Shown here piece after piece: positions 44,564 through 55,609 of a stretch of 64,000 nucleotides of DNA (position 1 is its first letter; each line of letters starts with the position of its first letter). The notes under the pieces were generated by a model that saw only the letters and a list, made by a program, of their open reading frames with translations, had not been told where the DNA came from and made no database searches. The translations under genes were made by a program, and so were the position numbers. The DNA is from Flavobacteriaceae bacterium (GTDB lineage Bacteria; Bacteroidota; Bacteroidia; Flavobacteriales; Flavobacteriaceae): contig PKEA01000034.1 of the NCBI GenBank assembly GCA_002862805.1, forward strand, positions 1-64,000. The letters run 5' to 3'.

Positions 44564-44637
44564 TGACTTCGGCAGGGTTCGAACCTGCAACCAACGGAGC
44601 CGAAATCCGTCATTCTATCCAGTTGAACTACGAAGCC
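44564..44637 (-). tRNA. tRNA-Arg (anticodon TCG)
   Basis: 74 nt on the minus strand. The acceptor stem GGCTTCG pairs with CGAAGTC (one G-T wobble), the discriminator base is A, the T arm contains GGTTCGAACC, and the anticodon stem ACGGA/TCCGT encloses loop TTTCGGC with TCG in the middle, reading CGA (Arg). No CCA is encoded. It lies between the yqeY-like gene and the MtfA-like gene, with a terminator after it. Confidence 0.95.
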
Positions 44638-44643
44638 TTATTG

Positions 44644-44696
44644 AGTAATTAGTGAATAGTAAAAAGTGATTAGATAATTACTATTCACTAATTACT
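44644..44696 (-). repeat. 19-bp perfect inverted repeat between yqeY-like gene and tRNA-Arg
   Basis: Arms at 44644-44662 and 44678-44696 pair over their whole 19 bases, around a 15-base loop. One arm ends 1 base from the yqeY-like stop codon; the other is 6 bp from the tRNA. No U-run. It may be a processing site or a member of an intergenic repeat family. Confidence 0.7.
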
Positions 44697-44697
44697 T

Positions 44698-45147
44698 TTA
44701 TACTAAAAGTTTCTTTACAATACCAGAAATCGTTTTTCCTTCAGCTTGCCCGCCAATTTGTGCAGAGGCCAATCCCATAACTTTTCCCATTGAAGCAATA
44801 CCAGAAGCACCTGTTTCAGAAATAATTTTAGCAACTATAGCTTCTACTTCGTCTTCTGATAATTGAGCTGGTAAAAATTGTTCAATTACTGTAATTTGAG
44901 CTAATTCTGGTTCTGCTAAATCAGGACGATTTTGTTCAGTAAAAATAGTTGCGCTGTCTTTACGCATTTTTACCAATCGTTGTAACATTTTTATTTCTTG
45001 ATCTTCTGTCAAACCTTCAGAAGCTCCGGCTTCTGTTTTTGCTAAAATTATAGCCGATTTTATTGCTCTTAATGCTTCTAACGCTACAGAATCCTTAGCT
45101 TTCATAGCTTCTTTCATGTGCGTCATTATGTTTGTTTCTAAACTCAT
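44698..45147 (-). CDS. GatB/YqeY-domain protein
   Basis: 149 residues, all alpha-helical, with YqeY features: EALRAIKSAIILAKTEAG, MLQRLVKMRKDSATIFTEQNRPDLAEPELAQITVIEQFLPAQLS, and GASGIASMGKVMGLASAQIGGQAEGKTISGIVKKLL. The family resembles the tail domain of GatB and may bind tRNA or amidotransferase, but its role is unsettled. It follows ftsZ with a terminator and its own promoter between them. Confidence 0.92.
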   Translation of the reverse strand: MSLETNIMTHMKEAMKAKDSVALEALRAIKSAIILAKTEAGASEGLTEDQEIKMLQRLVKMRKDSATIFTEQNRPDLAEPELAQITVIEQFLPAQLSEDEVEAIVAKIISETGASGIASMGKVMGLASAQIGGQAEGKTISGIVKKLLV

Positions 45148-45191
45148 ATTTTCTAATATATTTATATTCTCTTCTTGTAAAATTATTTATG

Positions 45192-45199
45192 CAAAAGTA
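45192..45199 (-). promoter_or_regulatory. Putative -7 box of the yqeY-like gene
   Basis: Minus-strand TACTTTTG (TAnnTTTG) just after the ftsZ terminator. Leader about 40 nt. Confidence 0.55.
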
Positions 45200-45200
45200 A

Positions 45201-45232
45201 TAAAAAAACCCGAAGATTTCTTCAGGTTTTTA
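45201..45232 (-). terminator. Terminator of the division cluster, after ftsZ
   Basis: On the minus strand AAAACCTGAAGA pairs with TCTTCGGGTTTT (one U-G wobble) over a 2-base loop, followed by T-rich sequence. Confidence 0.85.
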
Positions 45233-45258
45233 AATGTGTAGGTTTGTTTTATTGCAGA

Positions 45259-47217
45259 TTAATCTACGTTATCATGTAAAAATGAATTATTCGATCTTAG
45301 TTGAACATCATCGTTACTATCTGTTCCTAATGACATCCTAGATTGGTTATTACTTGCGGGTTGCTGTGTTAAATCAATGCCCATTCTTTTGTAAGCTGGT
45401 TCTTTTTCAATTTCATCAATTCGAGAAGCGCTATTGTTAAACTTATAATTAAAGTCTTTCATTTTTCTTTTACGTTCTTCAGCTCTCGCTCTTAAAGAAT
45501 CCTCAATAGACATATCTAAAGGAGAAATAGTCTCATTTAGATTTGATGTTTGAACATCGTTATTTTTAGTAGCTATGTTTTTGAATGAAAAATTCAATTC
45601 CTCATCTACAGGCTCTTTTACTTCTTCAACTTTAGCTGTTGCAGTTAATTCTTTTTCTTTCTCTAAATAATCTTCAAGAGAATATTTTATAATTCCATTT
45701 TGACCTACTTCTGTTACTGGAATAAAGCTTACTGGCTCTTTTACTTCCATTTCCTTAATTTCATCTGTTAAATCAAATACAATTTGATTATTTTCTTCTT
45801 TCTTATCTTCAAACAAGTTTAAAGAAAAATTAAATTCATTCTCTTTTGCTTTAACAAATTCTGGCTCAACAACTTCAATTTCTCTAATTTGTGGAGTTAT
45901 AATCTCAAAGTTATTTACAACATCTGGTGCTACAACTTCAAATGTTACGTCGATATTTTTTAAAAACTCTGTTGTAGGAATTAAATTCATAGAAGGAAGA
46001 GATGGCTCTTGAATTTCAAAAGCAATTTCTTCTTTTTCTGTTTCTTCTAAAGTAAAAATTACTTTTTCATCACAAATTGGATTAATAATTTCTTCTTGAG
46101 TTTCCGCTTTTGTTTCTATAATTGGTTCATTAACTATAATATTCGAAATTGCTTTTGCAGACAAATCATGAACAATTTTTTGTTCATCTTCTAGTGAATG
46201 AATTATTTTTTTAGGTTCTGTATTTACGATTTCAGCTTGTTGCTCAACGTTAAAACCCGTAGCAATAATAGTTACCGCAACACCTTCACCAAGAGTTTCA
46301 TCTTCACCAACTCCCATTATGATATTAGCATTATGGCCTGCCTCTGATTGAATAAAATCATTAATTTCTCCAATTTCATCAAGTGTAATTTCAGATGTTC
46401 CAGATACAATTAACAACAACACGTTTTTAGCTCCAGAAATTTTATTATCGTTTAATAATGGAGAATCTAATGCATTTTTAATTGCTTCTTTGGCTCTATC
46501 GTCACCAACAGCAATTGAAGAACCCATAATAGCTGTTCCGCTGTTTGCTAAAACAGTTTTAGCATCACGTAAATCAATATTTTGTGTGTAGTGATGCGTA
46601 ATAACTTCAGCAATTCCTCTAGAGGCTGTTGCTAATACTTCATCTGCTTTAGAGAAACCAGCTTTAAAACCAAGATTTCCATATACTTCACGTAACTTAT
46701 TATTATTGATAACAATTAAAGAATCAACTTGTTTACGGAGCTTCTCAACTCCGTTCATTGCTTGTTCATAACGTATTTTACCTTCAAACTGGAAAGGAAT
46801 AGTAACGATTCCAACAGTTAAAATATCACGTTCTTTTGCTAATTGTGCTATTACAGGCGCAGCTCCTGTACCAGTACCACCACCCATTCCGGCAGTAATG
46901 AAAAGCATTTTAGTGTTAGTATCAAGCATTTTTTCAATAGCTTCCATACTTTCTATTGCAGATTGTTGACCTACTTCAGGATTTGCTCCTGCACCTAAAC
47001 CTTCAGTTAGTGTTAAACCTAATTGAATTTTGTTTGGTACTGGACTATTTTGCAATGCTTGTGCATCTGTATTGCAAACCACAAAATCTACACCTTTAAT
47101 CCCTTGTTGAAACATGTGATTAATAGCGTTACTTCCACCACCACCAACTCCGATCACTTTAATGACGTTAGATTGGTTTTTAGGCAAATCGAATGAGATG
47201 TTTGTAAATTCTGACAT
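45259..47217 (-). CDS. ftsZ: Cell division GTPase FtsZ with long acidic tail
   Basis: 652 residues, against about 350-400 in most bacteria. The GTPase domain (about 1-320) has [13 protein letters not shown], the tubulin motif GGGTGTG in [16 protein letters not shown], and NIDLRDAKT in the T7 loop. Residues about 330-600 are an acidic, low-complexity linker, very rich in Glu, Val, Ile and Asn. The C-terminal end ([14 protein letters not shown]) differs from the usual tail peptide. It polymerises into the division ring. It is the last gene of the cluster, 11 bp after ftsA. Confidence 0.96.
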   Translation of the reverse strand: MSEFTNISFDLPKNQSNVIKVIGVGGGGSNAINHMFQQGIKGVDFVVCNTDAQALQNSPVPNKIQLGLTLTEGLGAGANPEVGQQSAIESMEAIEKMLDTNTKMLFITAGMGGGTGTGAAPVIAQLAKERDILTVGIVTIPFQFEGKIRYEQAMNGVEKLRKQVDSLIVINNNKLREVYGNLGFKAGFSKADEVLATASRGIAEVITHHYTQNIDLRDAKTVLANSGTAIMGSSIAVGDDRAKEAIKNALDSPLLNDNKISGAKNVLLLIVSGTSEITLDEIGEINDFIQSEAGHNANIIMGVGEDETLGEGVAVTIIATGFNVEQQAEIVNTEPKKIIHSLEDEQKIVHDLSAKAISNIIVNEPIIETKAETQEEIINPICDEKVIFTLEETEKEEIAFEIQEPSLPSMNLIPTTEFLKNIDVTFEVVAPDVVNNFEIITPQIREIEVVEPEFVKAKENEFNFSLNLFEDKKEENNQIVFDLTDEIKEMEVKEPVSFIPVTEVGQNGIIKYSLEDYLEKEKELTATAKVEEVKEPVDEELNFSFKNIATKNNDVQTSNLNETISPLDMSIEDSLRARAEERKRKMKDFNYKFNNSASRIDEIEKEPAYKRMGIDLTQQPASNNQSRMSLGTDSNDDVQLRSNNSFLHDNVD

Positions 47218-47228
47218 AATGTTACTTT

Positions 47229-48596
47229 TTATTCTGCGTTATCTAAAAATTCTTTAATCTTTTCTATATACTTATCAAAAAATGACTTTTTGATTTTTTC
47301 TTCTGTTGATTCTGTTGGTTTTGGTTCTTCAGCTTTAGGTTTTGTTACTTCCTCAAATGAATCTTCAATTTCGACTTCATCTTTTTTAACAGGGACTTCT
47401 TTTTTCAATTCAACAATTGGAGTAGCACTTTTAGTATTATTACGAATACTATTCATAACTAAACCTACAGCTGTTGCATACATAGGACTTGAAAGTTCTT
47501 CATCTGAACCTCCCGCAAGGTGTTCGTTTGGAAAACCAATCCTTGTATCCATTCCTGTTATATATTCTACTAATTGCTTAATGTGTTTTAGTTGAGCTCC
47601 ACCTCCTGTTAAAACAATTCCTGCAATAAGCTTTCTTTTTGGGTCTTCATGACCATATATTTTAATTTCAGCATACACTTGTTCTATAATTTCTACTACG
47701 CGAGCATGAATTATTTTTGATAAGTTTTTTAGCGAAATCTCTTTTGGTTCCCTTCCTCTTAATCCTGGAATTGAAACAATTTCATTGTCTTTATTTTCGC
47801 CTGGCCATGCTGAACCAAAACGCATTTTTAACAACTCGGCTTGTTTTTCAATTATTGAACAACCTTCCTTAATATCTTCAGTGATAACGTTTCCTCCAAA
47901 AGGAATTACCGCTGTATGACGAATGATTCCATCTTTAAAAATGGCTAAATCTGTTGTTCCACCACCAATATCAATAATAGCAACTCCAGCTTCTTTTTCT
48001 TCTTGACTTAAAACCGCATCAGCAGATGCCAAAGGCTCTAATGTTAAACCTGAAAGTTCTAAACCTCCACTTTTAACACATCTTCCTAAGTTGCGAATTG
48101 AAGCCGCCTGACCTACAACAACGTGAAAACTAGCTTCTAATCTTCCTCCATACATTCCTATAGGCTCTTTTATTTCAGCCTGACCGTCAATTTTAAATTC
48201 TTGAGGCAAAACGTGAATAATTTCCTCTCCAGGAAGCATTGCTAATTTGTGTACCTGATTAATTAACGCATCAATATCTGCTTCGCCAATAACTTCTTCA
48301 GGGTTTGGACGACTTATATAATCACTGTGTTGAATACTTCTTATATGTTGACCAGCAATTCCAACAACAACATCATTGATTTTATAATCAGAGTCATTTT
48401 CAGCTTCCATGATAGCTTGTTGTATAGACTGAATAGTTTGTGTAATATTATTTACAACACCTCTATGAACACCAAGACTTTTAGATTTTCCTACTCCTAG
48501 AATTTCTAATTTCCCGTATTCATTTTTCTTACCAATCATCGCAACAATTTTTGTTGTTCCAATGTCTAATCCTACTGCAATGGTTTCTTTATTCAT
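47229..48596 (-). CDS. ftsA: Cell division protein FtsA
   Basis: 455 residues. The actin-like fold has phosphate loops VGLDIGTTKIVAMIG and IIDIGGGTTDLAIF, adenosine site VLTGGGAQL, and the FtsA-specific 1C domain. The C-terminal amphipathic helix (KKSFFDKYIEKIKEFLDNAE) should anchor it to the membrane. FtsA links FtsZ to the divisome. It is 7 bp after ftsQ. Confidence 0.96.
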   Translation of the reverse strand: MNKETIAVGLDIGTTKIVAMIGKKNEYGKLEILGVGKSKSLGVHRGVVNNITQTIQSIQQAIMEAENDSDYKINDVVVGIAGQHIRSIQHSDYISRPNPEEVIGEADIDALINQVHKLAMLPGEEIIHVLPQEFKIDGQAEIKEPIGMYGGRLEASFHVVVGQAASIRNLGRCVKSGGLELSGLTLEPLASADAVLSQEEKEAGVAIIDIGGGTTDLAIFKDGIIRHTAVIPFGGNVITEDIKEGCSIIEKQAELLKMRFGSAWPGENKDNEIVSIPGLRGREPKEISLKNLSKIIHARVVEIIEQVYAEIKIYGHEDPKRKLIAGIVLTGGGAQLKHIKQLVEYITGMDTRIGFPNEHLAGGSDEELSSPMYATAVGLVMNSIRNNTKSATPIVELKKEVPVKKDEVEIEDSFEEVTKPKAEEPKPTESTEEKIKKSFFDKYIEKIKEFLDNAE

Positions 48597-48603
48597 AATC
48601 TAT

Positions 48604-49329
48604 CTATTTCCTACAAACTACTTGTTCAGTAAACAATAAGTTTACCGACTTATAATTTTTAATCAATGTGTCTTTTATAGCATGTTTATAAAAAGCTTTA
48701 TAATTCTTAAGCTTCTTATCAACATTTATTGGATTTCCAAAGATTATTTTAAATTCATAATCCCTATTGGTCATCACAACACTTCCAGACGGCAAAATAG
48801 TTAATCCCGTTATACTTTTTTTAAAGAAATCGTCTTTTGCAATTTCGTTAAACAAGTACACGTAATTACTCATTTCATCATCATTTATTTGCCCAATAAC
48901 TACAGGAACTCTTGCTGAAAAATTTTCAGACAAAGGGATCCTATCTCCTTTACTATCAAGATAATACTTAGCATTATCTGATAAATATCGTACTATTGGG
49001 GTCTTTTGTTTTATACGCGCATTTAGTGAACCGTCTATACTAGAAAAAACCTCTGCTTTTTCTATCATCTCGTGATCATCGAGAACAGTTTCTAAAGTAT
49101 TCAAATCTACTTTTTCTTTTTTGATTGATAAAGGCTTACCTGAATTTTGTATTAACAAGTTATTAACCATTTCATGTGTTATAAAATAGTTGTCTTTATC
49201 ATCTGCAAATGAAATATTTACAGATTTTAACAATCGTTCATTATTCCTTTTCATTGAAAAAGAATAGAGAAAAATCATTAAAACAATGATTAAAACCAAT
49301 CGGATGTTATGCCAATTAAGCCTTTTCAT
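48604..49329 (-). CDS. ftsQ: Cell division protein FtsQ
   Basis: 241 residues. An N-terminal cytoplasmic stub and single transmembrane helix (about 10-25, RLVLIIVLMIFLYSFSM) precede a POTRA-like domain (SVNISFADDKDNYFITHEMVNNLL) and a beta domain. FtsQ bridges cytoplasmic and periplasmic divisome parts. It overlaps murC by 14 bp. The sequence is divergent from the E. coli protein, but position and layout are typical. Confidence 0.92.
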   Translation of the reverse strand: MKRLNWHNIRLVLIIVLMIFLYSFSMKRNNERLLKSVNISFADDKDNYFITHEMVNNLLIQNSGKPLSIKKEKVDLNTLETVLDDHEMIEKAEVFSSIDGSLNARIKQKTPIVRYLSDNAKYYLDSKGDRIPLSENFSARVPVVIGQINDDEMSNYVYLFNEIAKDDFFKKSITGLTILPSGSVVMTNRDYEFKIIFGNPINVDKKLKNYKAFYKHAIKDTLIKNYKSVNLLFTEQVVCRK

Positions 49330-50665
49330 CTACTATTTTTTTAATTTCTGAAACCATTTCACCAATATCTCCCGCCCCAATTGTTACGTATACATTTGCA
49401 TCAGAATTTTTAAATTCTTGCAACAATTCTTCCTTTGTAATTAGTTTTTTATTTTCATTTGAAATCTTGCTTAACAACCATGTAGAGTTTACTCCCTCAA
49501 CTGGTAATTCTCTAGCTGGATAAATTTCCATTAATAAGACTTCGTCAAATTTTGAAAGACTTTCTGCAAATCCATCAACAAAATCTTTAGTACGAGAAAA
49601 TAAATGAGGTTGAAAAGCTGCGATTATCTTTTTATTTGGATACAATTCTCTTACCGCTTGATGTACTGCATTTATTTCTGTAGGATGATGTGCATAATCA
49701 TCTATGTAAACTGCCTTTTCTGTTCTTGTTTGAAAAGAAAATCTTCTTCTAACTCCTTTAAAAGAAGCTAAAGCCGCAAGTATATTTTCATTTGAAACTC
49801 CGTAGCTTTTTGACATTGCAAAAGCAATTAAAGCATTAGACAAATTATGATGACCCGGCAATGCAAATTTTACATTTTCAATAACTTCATCTGCCGTTTT
49901 TACATCAAAAACATAAAATCCGTTTTCGATGCGAATATTTTGTGCTGAAAAAGTAGCCTCTTCATTAATACCAATTGTATTTCCTTTTAATGGCAATCCT
50001 TTCGCAATGAATAAATTATTTGAAGTTACTTTATTAGAAAATTCCACAAAAGAAGCTTCAATTGTAGAAGCATCTCCGTAAATGTCTAAATGATCTGCAT
50101 CCATTGAAGTGATACAAGCCAAATTAGGATGTAAATGTAAAAAAGAACGATCAAACTCATCCGCTTCAACAACTGTTACTGTTTTTCCGTCTCCAATTAC
50201 ATTTGAGTTATAATTCTCTACAATTCCGCCAAGGAAGGAAGTAACATCTACTCCACTTTGAAACAAAATATGTCCTAAAATACTTGATGTTGTTGTTTTT
50301 CCATGTGTACCTGCAACTGCGAAACAAAAAGTGTCTTTAGTAATTAATCCTAAAACTTCTGCTCGTTTTTTAACTTCAAAACCTTCAGAAAGGAAATAAT
50401 TCCATTCTGAATGTTCTTTAGGAACAGCAGGCGTAATGATTACCAAAGTATTACTTTTGTCTAAGTATTTTTTATCTATTAAATTTAAATTATCTTCAAA
50501 ATGAATATCCATTCCTAAAGCAATTAACTCACCTGTTAAGTGCGTTTGGGTTTTGTCATAACCGGCTACATTTTTACCAATATTCATAAAATATCGTGCA
50601 AGAGCACTCATTCCGATTCCTCCGATTCCTATGAAATAGATATTTTGTATTTGGTTTAAGTTCAT
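49316..50665 (-). CDS. murC: UDP-N-acetylmuramate-L-alanine ligase
   Basis: 449 residues. The Mur ligase ATP motif is in VAGTHGKTTTSS, followed by EADEFDRSFLHLHP and the later YIDDYAHHPTEI signature specific to MurC-type ligases. It adds L-alanine to UDP-MurNAc. It follows murG by 2 bp and overlaps ftsQ, so the genes are tightly coupled. Confidence 0.97.
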   Translation of the reverse strand: MNLNQIQNIYFIGIGGIGMSALARYFMNIGKNVAGYDKTQTHLTGELIALGMDIHFEDNLNLIDKKYLDKSNTLVIITPAVPKEHSEWNYFLSEGFEVKKRAEVLGLITKDTFCFAVAGTHGKTTTSSILGHILFQSGVDVTSFLGGIVENYNSNVIGDGKTVTVVEADEFDRSFLHLHPNLACITSMDADHLDIYGDASTIEASFVEFSNKVTSNNLFIAKGLPLKGNTIGINEEATFSAQNIRIENGFYVFDVKTADEVIENVKFALPGHHNLSNALIAFAMSKSYGVSNENILAALASFKGVRRRFSFQTRTEKAVYIDDYAHHPTEINAVHQAVRELYPNKKIIAAFQPHLFSRTKDFVDGFAESLSKFDEVLLMEIYPARELPVEGVNSTWLLSKISNENKKLITKEELLQEFKNSDANVYVTIGAGDIGEMVSEIKKIVDEKA

Positions 50666-50667
50666 TT

Positions 50668-51759
50668 TTATTTTATTAGTTTTTCAATTTCTTTTACAAT
50701 CTCTTTAGTAGCATTTGGCAAAGCTAATTTGTGAATTTTTTTACTTAATTTACTTTGCTTATCATCATTAGAAAGTAAATCGGCAAATGTGTTTTTAAAC
50801 TTTTCATCCAATTCGTTTTCTTTCAAAAGAACAGCTGCTTTTTTCTCTACAATAGCTAAAGCATTTTTAGTTTGATGATCTTCAGAAACATTAGGTGACG
50901 GAATAAAGATTGTTGGTTTCCCTACAATACACAATTCTGATACAGACGAAGCTCCTGATCTAGAAATAATAATATCGGCGGCAGCATAAGCCAAATCCAT
51001 TTTATCAATAAAAGCTAAAACATGTACATTTTCCTTTTCATTAAAACGACTATACTCATCATAATACAATTTCCCACATTGCCATATTACCTGAACGCCG
51101 AGTTGTGTAATAAAGTTTATTTCTTGAGCAATTAATTGATTAATTCTTCTAGCTCCTAAACTTCCGCCTAAAACTAATAATGTTCTTTTTGTACTATCTA
51201 ATTCAAAATAGGTTAAACTTTTAATTCGTTTTGTATCTATATCCAGCAAATCTTGTCTCACAGGATTTCCTGTTAACTTAATTTTATCTTTTGGAAAAAA
51301 TTTCTCTAAACCTTCGTAAGCAACACAAATTGAACTCGCTTTATTTGCCAACAACTTATTTGTTATTCCAGGATATGAGTTTTGTTCTTGAACTACAACC
51401 GGAATATTCATTAATGTTGCCACTTTTAAAACCGCTCCGCTTGCAAAACCGCCTGTTCCAACAACAACATTTGGTTTGAATTTTTTAATGATTTTATAAG
51501 AGTCCCATAAACTAGAAAGCAGTTTAAATGGAAACATTAGATTTTGTATTGTTATTTTTCTTTGAATTCCTGAAATCCACAACCCTTTAATTTCGTAACC
51601 TGCTTGAGGCACTTTTTGCATTTCCATTTTATCTTTAGCGCCTACAAATAAGAACTCAGCATTAGGATGTTGCACCTTTAGCTCATTTGCAATTGCAATT
51701 GCAGGATAGATATGACCTCCTGTTCCGCCGCCGCTAATTATAAATTTTAAGTTTTGCAT
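50668..51759 (-). CDS. murG: UDP-N-acetylglucosamine transferase MurG (lipid II synthase)
   Basis: 363 residues, two Rossmann-like domains of GT-B fold. N-terminal [17 protein letters not shown] and [10 protein letters not shown] match MurG, as does the later [13 protein letters not shown] and [18 protein letters not shown]. It turns lipid I into lipid II on the inner membrane face. 1 bp after ftsW. Confidence 0.97.
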   Translation of the reverse strand: MQNLKFIISGGGTGGHIYPAIAIANELKVQHPNAEFLFVGAKDKMEMQKVPQAGYEIKGLWISGIQRKITIQNLMFPFKLLSSLWDSYKIIKKFKPNVVVGTGGFASGAVLKVATLMNIPVVVQEQNSYPGITNKLLANKASSICVAYEGLEKFFPKDKIKLTGNPVRQDLLDIDTKRIKSLTYFELDSTKRTLLVLGGSLGARRINQLIAQEINFITQLGVQVIWQCGKLYYDEYSRFNEKENVHVLAFIDKMDLAYAAADIIISRSGASSVSELCIVGKPTIFIPSPNVSEDHQTKNALAIVEKKAAVLLKENELDEKFKNTFADLLSNDDKQSKLSKKIHKLALPNATKEIVKEIEKLIK

Positions 51760-51760
51760 A

Positions 51761-53047
51761 TTATTTATTTAATACAGGTTCAAGCGGGTTAGTTTCTTCA
51801 TTTTCTGATTCATCATCAATACTAAAATCACCTAATTCAGCTTCAACTTCTTTATCAATTATTCTTTGTAACGCTTCGTCTCTTTTTTTCTTTTCATCTA
51901 AATCTAATGCAATCTCTTCTTCTTTTTTGGTAACACTTAAAATGATTCCAATAGAAGCACAAGTCATCCAAATAGAAGTACCGCCGGCACTAATTAAAGG
52001 CAATGTTTGTCCGGTTACTGGCAATAATTCTACAGCAACCGACATATTAACTAAGGCTTGAAATATAATTGGAAAACCCAAACCAACAATTAATAATTTA
52101 CCAAAGAGCGTTGTAGCTTTATGTGCATTAATTATAAAACGCACAAAAAGCAATAAGTATAGAAACATGATTCCGAATGCTCCAATCATTCCATACTCTT
52201 CGACAATAATTGCAAAAATAAAATCGGATGATGATTGGGGTAAAAAGTTTTTCTGCACACTTTTACCCGGTCCTAACCCTTTAATTCCTCCTGAAGCAAT
52301 TGCAATTTTAGCTTTTTCTATTTGGTACACATCTTCATCTTCAGTATCAGACGTAAAACGTTCAATACGCTTTTCCCAAGTCTTTACACGATTTGGCATT
52401 GTATCTGGAAAAGCTTTAGCAACCAAAATAAATAAAGCGAGAGCCGCTATTCCTAATCCAATTATAAAAAGCAAGTATTTTATTGGATAATAGCCAATAT
52501 ATACTACCATACAAACCATAGTAAAAATAAGTGCTGTTGTAGAAAAATTAGCTGGTAAAATTAAAATTAAAACCCCAAAAACAGGCAACCATAATTCTAA
52601 AAATGATTCTTTAAAAGTTACAACTTTACCTTCAATTTTTGCCAAATATCGAGCTACGTAAACCATTAAAACCATAAATGCAAACGTTGATGTTTGAAAA
52701 CCAATACCAACTAATGGAATTTGAATCCATCTACTTGCGTTAGCCCCACCCATTGTTGTACCTTGAGTAAGTGTATAAATTAGTAATACTATAACTATTG
52801 GAATTCCAAAAATAGACAAAGCTCTGAAATAATGATAAGGTACTTTATGTACAAAATAAATAATTACAAATCCTAAAAAAAGATGTCCTAAATGTTTAAT
52901 CAAGTAACCCAAAGTAGATCCTTTACCAATTACATATACTAGATTTGTACTAGCACTGTAAACTGGTAAAAACGAAATAAGAGCCAATAGAAAAACTATT
53001 GCCCATATTCCTTTATCTCCTCTTATTTTACTTAAGATATCATTCAT
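51761..53047 (-). CDS. ftsW: Peptidoglycan glycosyltransferase/division protein FtsW
   Basis: 428 residues with about ten transmembrane segments and SEDS-family features: [37 protein letters not shown] and [16 protein letters not shown] soluble charged tail (about 375-428) is longer than usual. With FtsI it polymerises septal glycan. 2 bp after murD. Confidence 0.95.
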   Translation of the reverse strand: MNDILSKIRGDKGIWAIVFLLALISFLPVYSASTNLVYVIGKGSTLGYLIKHLGHLFLGFVIIYFVHKVPYHYFRALSIFGIPIVIVLLIYTLTQGTTMGGANASRWIQIPLVGIGFQTSTFAFMVLMVYVARYLAKIEGKVVTFKESFLELWLPVFGVLILILPANFSTTALIFTMVCMVVYIGYYPIKYLLFIIGLGIAALALFILVAKAFPDTMPNRVKTWEKRIERFTSDTEDEDVYQIEKAKIAIASGGIKGLGPGKSVQKNFLPQSSSDFIFAIIVEEYGMIGAFGIMFLYLLLFVRFIINAHKATTLFGKLLIVGLGFPIIFQALVNMSVAVELLPVTGQTLPLISAGGTSIWMTCASIGIILSVTKKEEEIALDLDEKKKRDEALQRIIDKEVEAELGDFSIDDESENEETNPLEPVLNK

Positions 53048-53049
53048 TA

Positions 53050-54384
53050 TTATAAATTATGAACCGCATTTTTAAATTGACGGCCTCTATCTTCATAGTT
53101 TTCAAACAAATCAAAACTTGCACAAGCTGGAGACAATAATACTGCTTCACCAGATTCTGCGATATGCTTAGCTATTTTTAACGCTTCTGACATAGAAGTT
53201 GTTTCAACCATCACATCAACAACATTACTAAATGTGCTTATTATCTTAGAGTTATCAACTCCAAGACAAATTATTGCTTTTACTTTTTCGCGTACTAACG
53301 ACATTAATTCGTTATAATCATTTCCTTTATCCACACCACCTACAATCCAAACAGTTGGAACTGTCATACTGTCTAATGCAAAATAAGTTGCATTAACATT
53401 AGTTGCTTTAGAATCGTTAATGTATTGCACATTTTGAATTTTCAATACCTTTTCTAAACGGTGCTCTACTCCTTGAAAGTTAGACAAACTCTCTCTAATT
53501 GTTTGTTTTCTAATTTTAAGTAACTGAGAAACTGCTGTTGCAGCCATTGCATTTTTTAAATTATGCTTTCCTTCTAATGATAATTCGTTTATTGGCATGG
53601 TAAATAGGTCGTTATTTATTGTACTCGTTAAGTTTTGTTCTGTTATAAATGCTCCGTTTTCAACATTTTCTGTTAATGAAAAAGGAATTAATTGTGCATT
53701 AATTTTATTGTTTTGTAACCATTTTTTTATTTCAACATCGTCATTGTCGATAATTAAAAAATCCTCTTCTGTTTGGTTTTTTGTAATTCTAAATTTTGAT
53801 TCTATATATAAATTATAATCGTAATTGTATCGATCTAAATGGTCCGGACTTAAGTTTGTAATTATGGCAATATGTGGTTTATAATTTATAATTCCATCTA
53901 ACTGAAAACTACTTAATTCCAACACGTAAACATCGTGTTTGTTTTCTGCGACTTGCCATGCAAAACTTTTTCCAATATTTCCTGCTAAACCAACATTTAG
54001 CCCTCCTTGTTTCAATAAATGATAGGTAAGTAATGTTGTTGTTGTTTTACCGTTACTTCCTGTTATTCCAACGGTAAGAGCATTTGTAAATTGAACTGCA
54101 AATTCGATTTCTGAAATTACAGGTGTTCCTAAATCAATTAGTTTTTTTACAATTGGAGCTTTATCAGGAATTCCTGGACTTTTCATCACTACATCAGCAT
54201 TTAGAATTAATGCCTCTGTATGTTGCTCATCTTCCCAAGGAATTGCATTAATAGCTAGGATTTCCTTATAATTCTCTTTGATTTTTCCGAAATCAGATAC
54301 AAAAACTTCATATCCTTTCTTTTTCCCTAAAATTGCAGTTCCAACACCGCTTTCACCTCCGCCAAGTATTACTAACCTTTTCAT
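53050..54384 (-). CDS. murD: UDP-N-acetylmuramoylalanine-D-glutamate ligase
   Basis: 444 residues. N-terminal dinucleotide-like ILGGGESGVGTA, ATP loop GITGSNGKTTTTLL, SSFQLDGI and HRLEKVLKIQNVQYINDSKATN as in MurD. It adds D-glutamate. It lies between mraY and ftsW (1-2 bp gaps). Confidence 0.97.
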   Translation of the reverse strand: MKRLVILGGGESGVGTAILGKKKGYEVFVSDFGKIKENYKEILAINAIPWEDEQHTEALILNADVVMKSPGIPDKAPIVKKLIDLGTPVISEIEFAVQFTNALTVGITGSNGKTTTTLLTYHLLKQGGLNVGLAGNIGKSFAWQVAENKHDVYVLELSSFQLDGIINYKPHIAIITNLSPDHLDRYNYDYNLYIESKFRITKNQTEEDFLIIDNDDVEIKKWLQNNKINAQLIPFSLTENVENGAFITEQNLTSTINNDLFTMPINELSLEGKHNLKNAMAATAVSQLLKIRKQTIRESLSNFQGVEHRLEKVLKIQNVQYINDSKATNVNATYFALDSMTVPTVWIVGGVDKGNDYNELMSLVREKVKAIICLGVDNSKIISTFSNVVDVMVETTSMSEALKIAKHIAESGEAVLLSPACASFDLFENYEDRGRQFKNAVHNL

Positions 54385-54385
54385 A

Positions 54386-55606
54386 TTATCTTAGTTTTAA
54401 TGAGACTAATGAAAAGATGGCTAAGAAAATAGCAACAATCCAAAAACGAGTTACGATTTTACTTTCGTGATATCCTTTCTTTTGATAGTGATGATGGAGT
54501 GGCGACATTAAGAAAATACGTTTTCCTTCGCCAAACTTCTTTTTGGTATATTTAAAATAACTTACTTGAAGAATTACTGATAAATTTTCAGCTAAGAAAA
54601 TTCCACATAAAACAGGAATTAATAACTCTTTACGAATAGAAATTGCAATTACAGCAATAATACCACCAATTGTCAAACTCCCTGTATCTCCCATAAAAAC
54701 AGTTGCTGGATAAGTATTATACCAAAGGAAACCAACCAAAGCACCTACAAAAGCAGCAATAAAAATGGTCATTTCTCCAGAGTTTGGAATATACATTACA
54801 TTTAAATAATCTGAAAAGATTACATTTCCAGAAACAAAAGCAAAAACACCTAATGCGAGTACGGAAATTGCAGAAGTTCCTGCAGCTAAACCATCAATTC
54901 CATCTGTTAAATTAGCACCATTAGAAACGGCTGTAATAATTAAAATTACAAAGGGAATAAAAATTAACCATGAGTATTTTTCATATCCATCCCCCATAAA
55001 GGAAAGAACATCTGCATAATCAAATTCGTTATTCTTTAAAAATGGAATTGTTGTAGCTGTTGATTTTTCATTTAATGAAGAAGCATCAAAACCAATTTCT
55101 GTTTTAACTCTTTCTTTTAAAGTATCTTTTCTAACTGTTACATTTGGACTAAAATAAAGTATTGAGCCAACAATTAAACCTAAACCAACCTGACCTAAAA
55201 CCTTGAACCTTCCTTTTAAACCTTCTTTATCTTTTTTGAAAATTTTAATATAATCGTCAATAAAACCAATAGTTCCCATCCAAATAGTAGTAATTACTAA
55301 AAGAATGATATATACATTTTCTAATCGTGCTAATAAAAAGACAGGAATTAATGTTGCCAAAATTATGATAATTCCACCCATTGTAGGCGTACCTGCTTTT
55401 TGCTGTTGTCCTTCTAATCCTAACTCCCTAACGGTTTCACCAACCTGTTGGTTTCTTAAAAAATTAATTATTTTTTTACCGTAAATAGTTGCAAATCCTA
55501 ACGAAAAAATAAAAGCCAAAGCCGAACGAAAAGTAATGTATTGAAACACACCCGCTCCGGGAAAATCAAAAGCTCTATCTAAGTATTGAAAAAGATAATA
55601 TAACAT
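54386..55606 (-). CDS. mraY: Phospho-N-acetylmuramoyl-pentapeptide transferase
   Basis: 406 residues with about ten transmembrane segments. The MraY motifs are present: [30 protein letters not shown] and MGDTGSL, plus [10 protein letters not shown] near the end. It makes lipid I. The start is the ATG at 55606; the frame begins one codon earlier with TTG. 3 bp after murE. A loop-like insertion around residues 160-200 is present, typical of Bacteroidota. Confidence 0.96.
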   Translation of the reverse strand: MLYYLFQYLDRAFDFPGAGVFQYITFRSALAFIFSLGFATIYGKKIINFLRNQQVGETVRELGLEGQQQKAGTPTMGGIIIILATLIPVFLLARLENVYIILLVITTIWMGTIGFIDDYIKIFKKDKEGLKGRFKVLGQVGLGLIVGSILYFSPNVTVRKDTLKERVKTEIGFDASSLNEKSTATTIPFLKNNEFDYADVLSFMGDGYEKYSWLIFIPFVILIITAVSNGANLTDGIDGLAAGTSAISVLALGVFAFVSGNVIFSDYLNVMYIPNSGEMTIFIAAFVGALVGFLWYNTYPATVFMGDTGSLTIGGIIAVIAISIRKELLIPVLCGIFLAENLSVILQVSYFKYTKKKFGEGKRIFLMSPLHHHYQKKGYHESKIVTRFWIVAIFLAIFSLVSLKLR

Positions 55607-55609
55607 CAA

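Noticed and set aside
47290-47595. 101-residue plus-strand reading frame
   Set aside because: Antisense to the end of ftsA, with serine-rich shadow composition.
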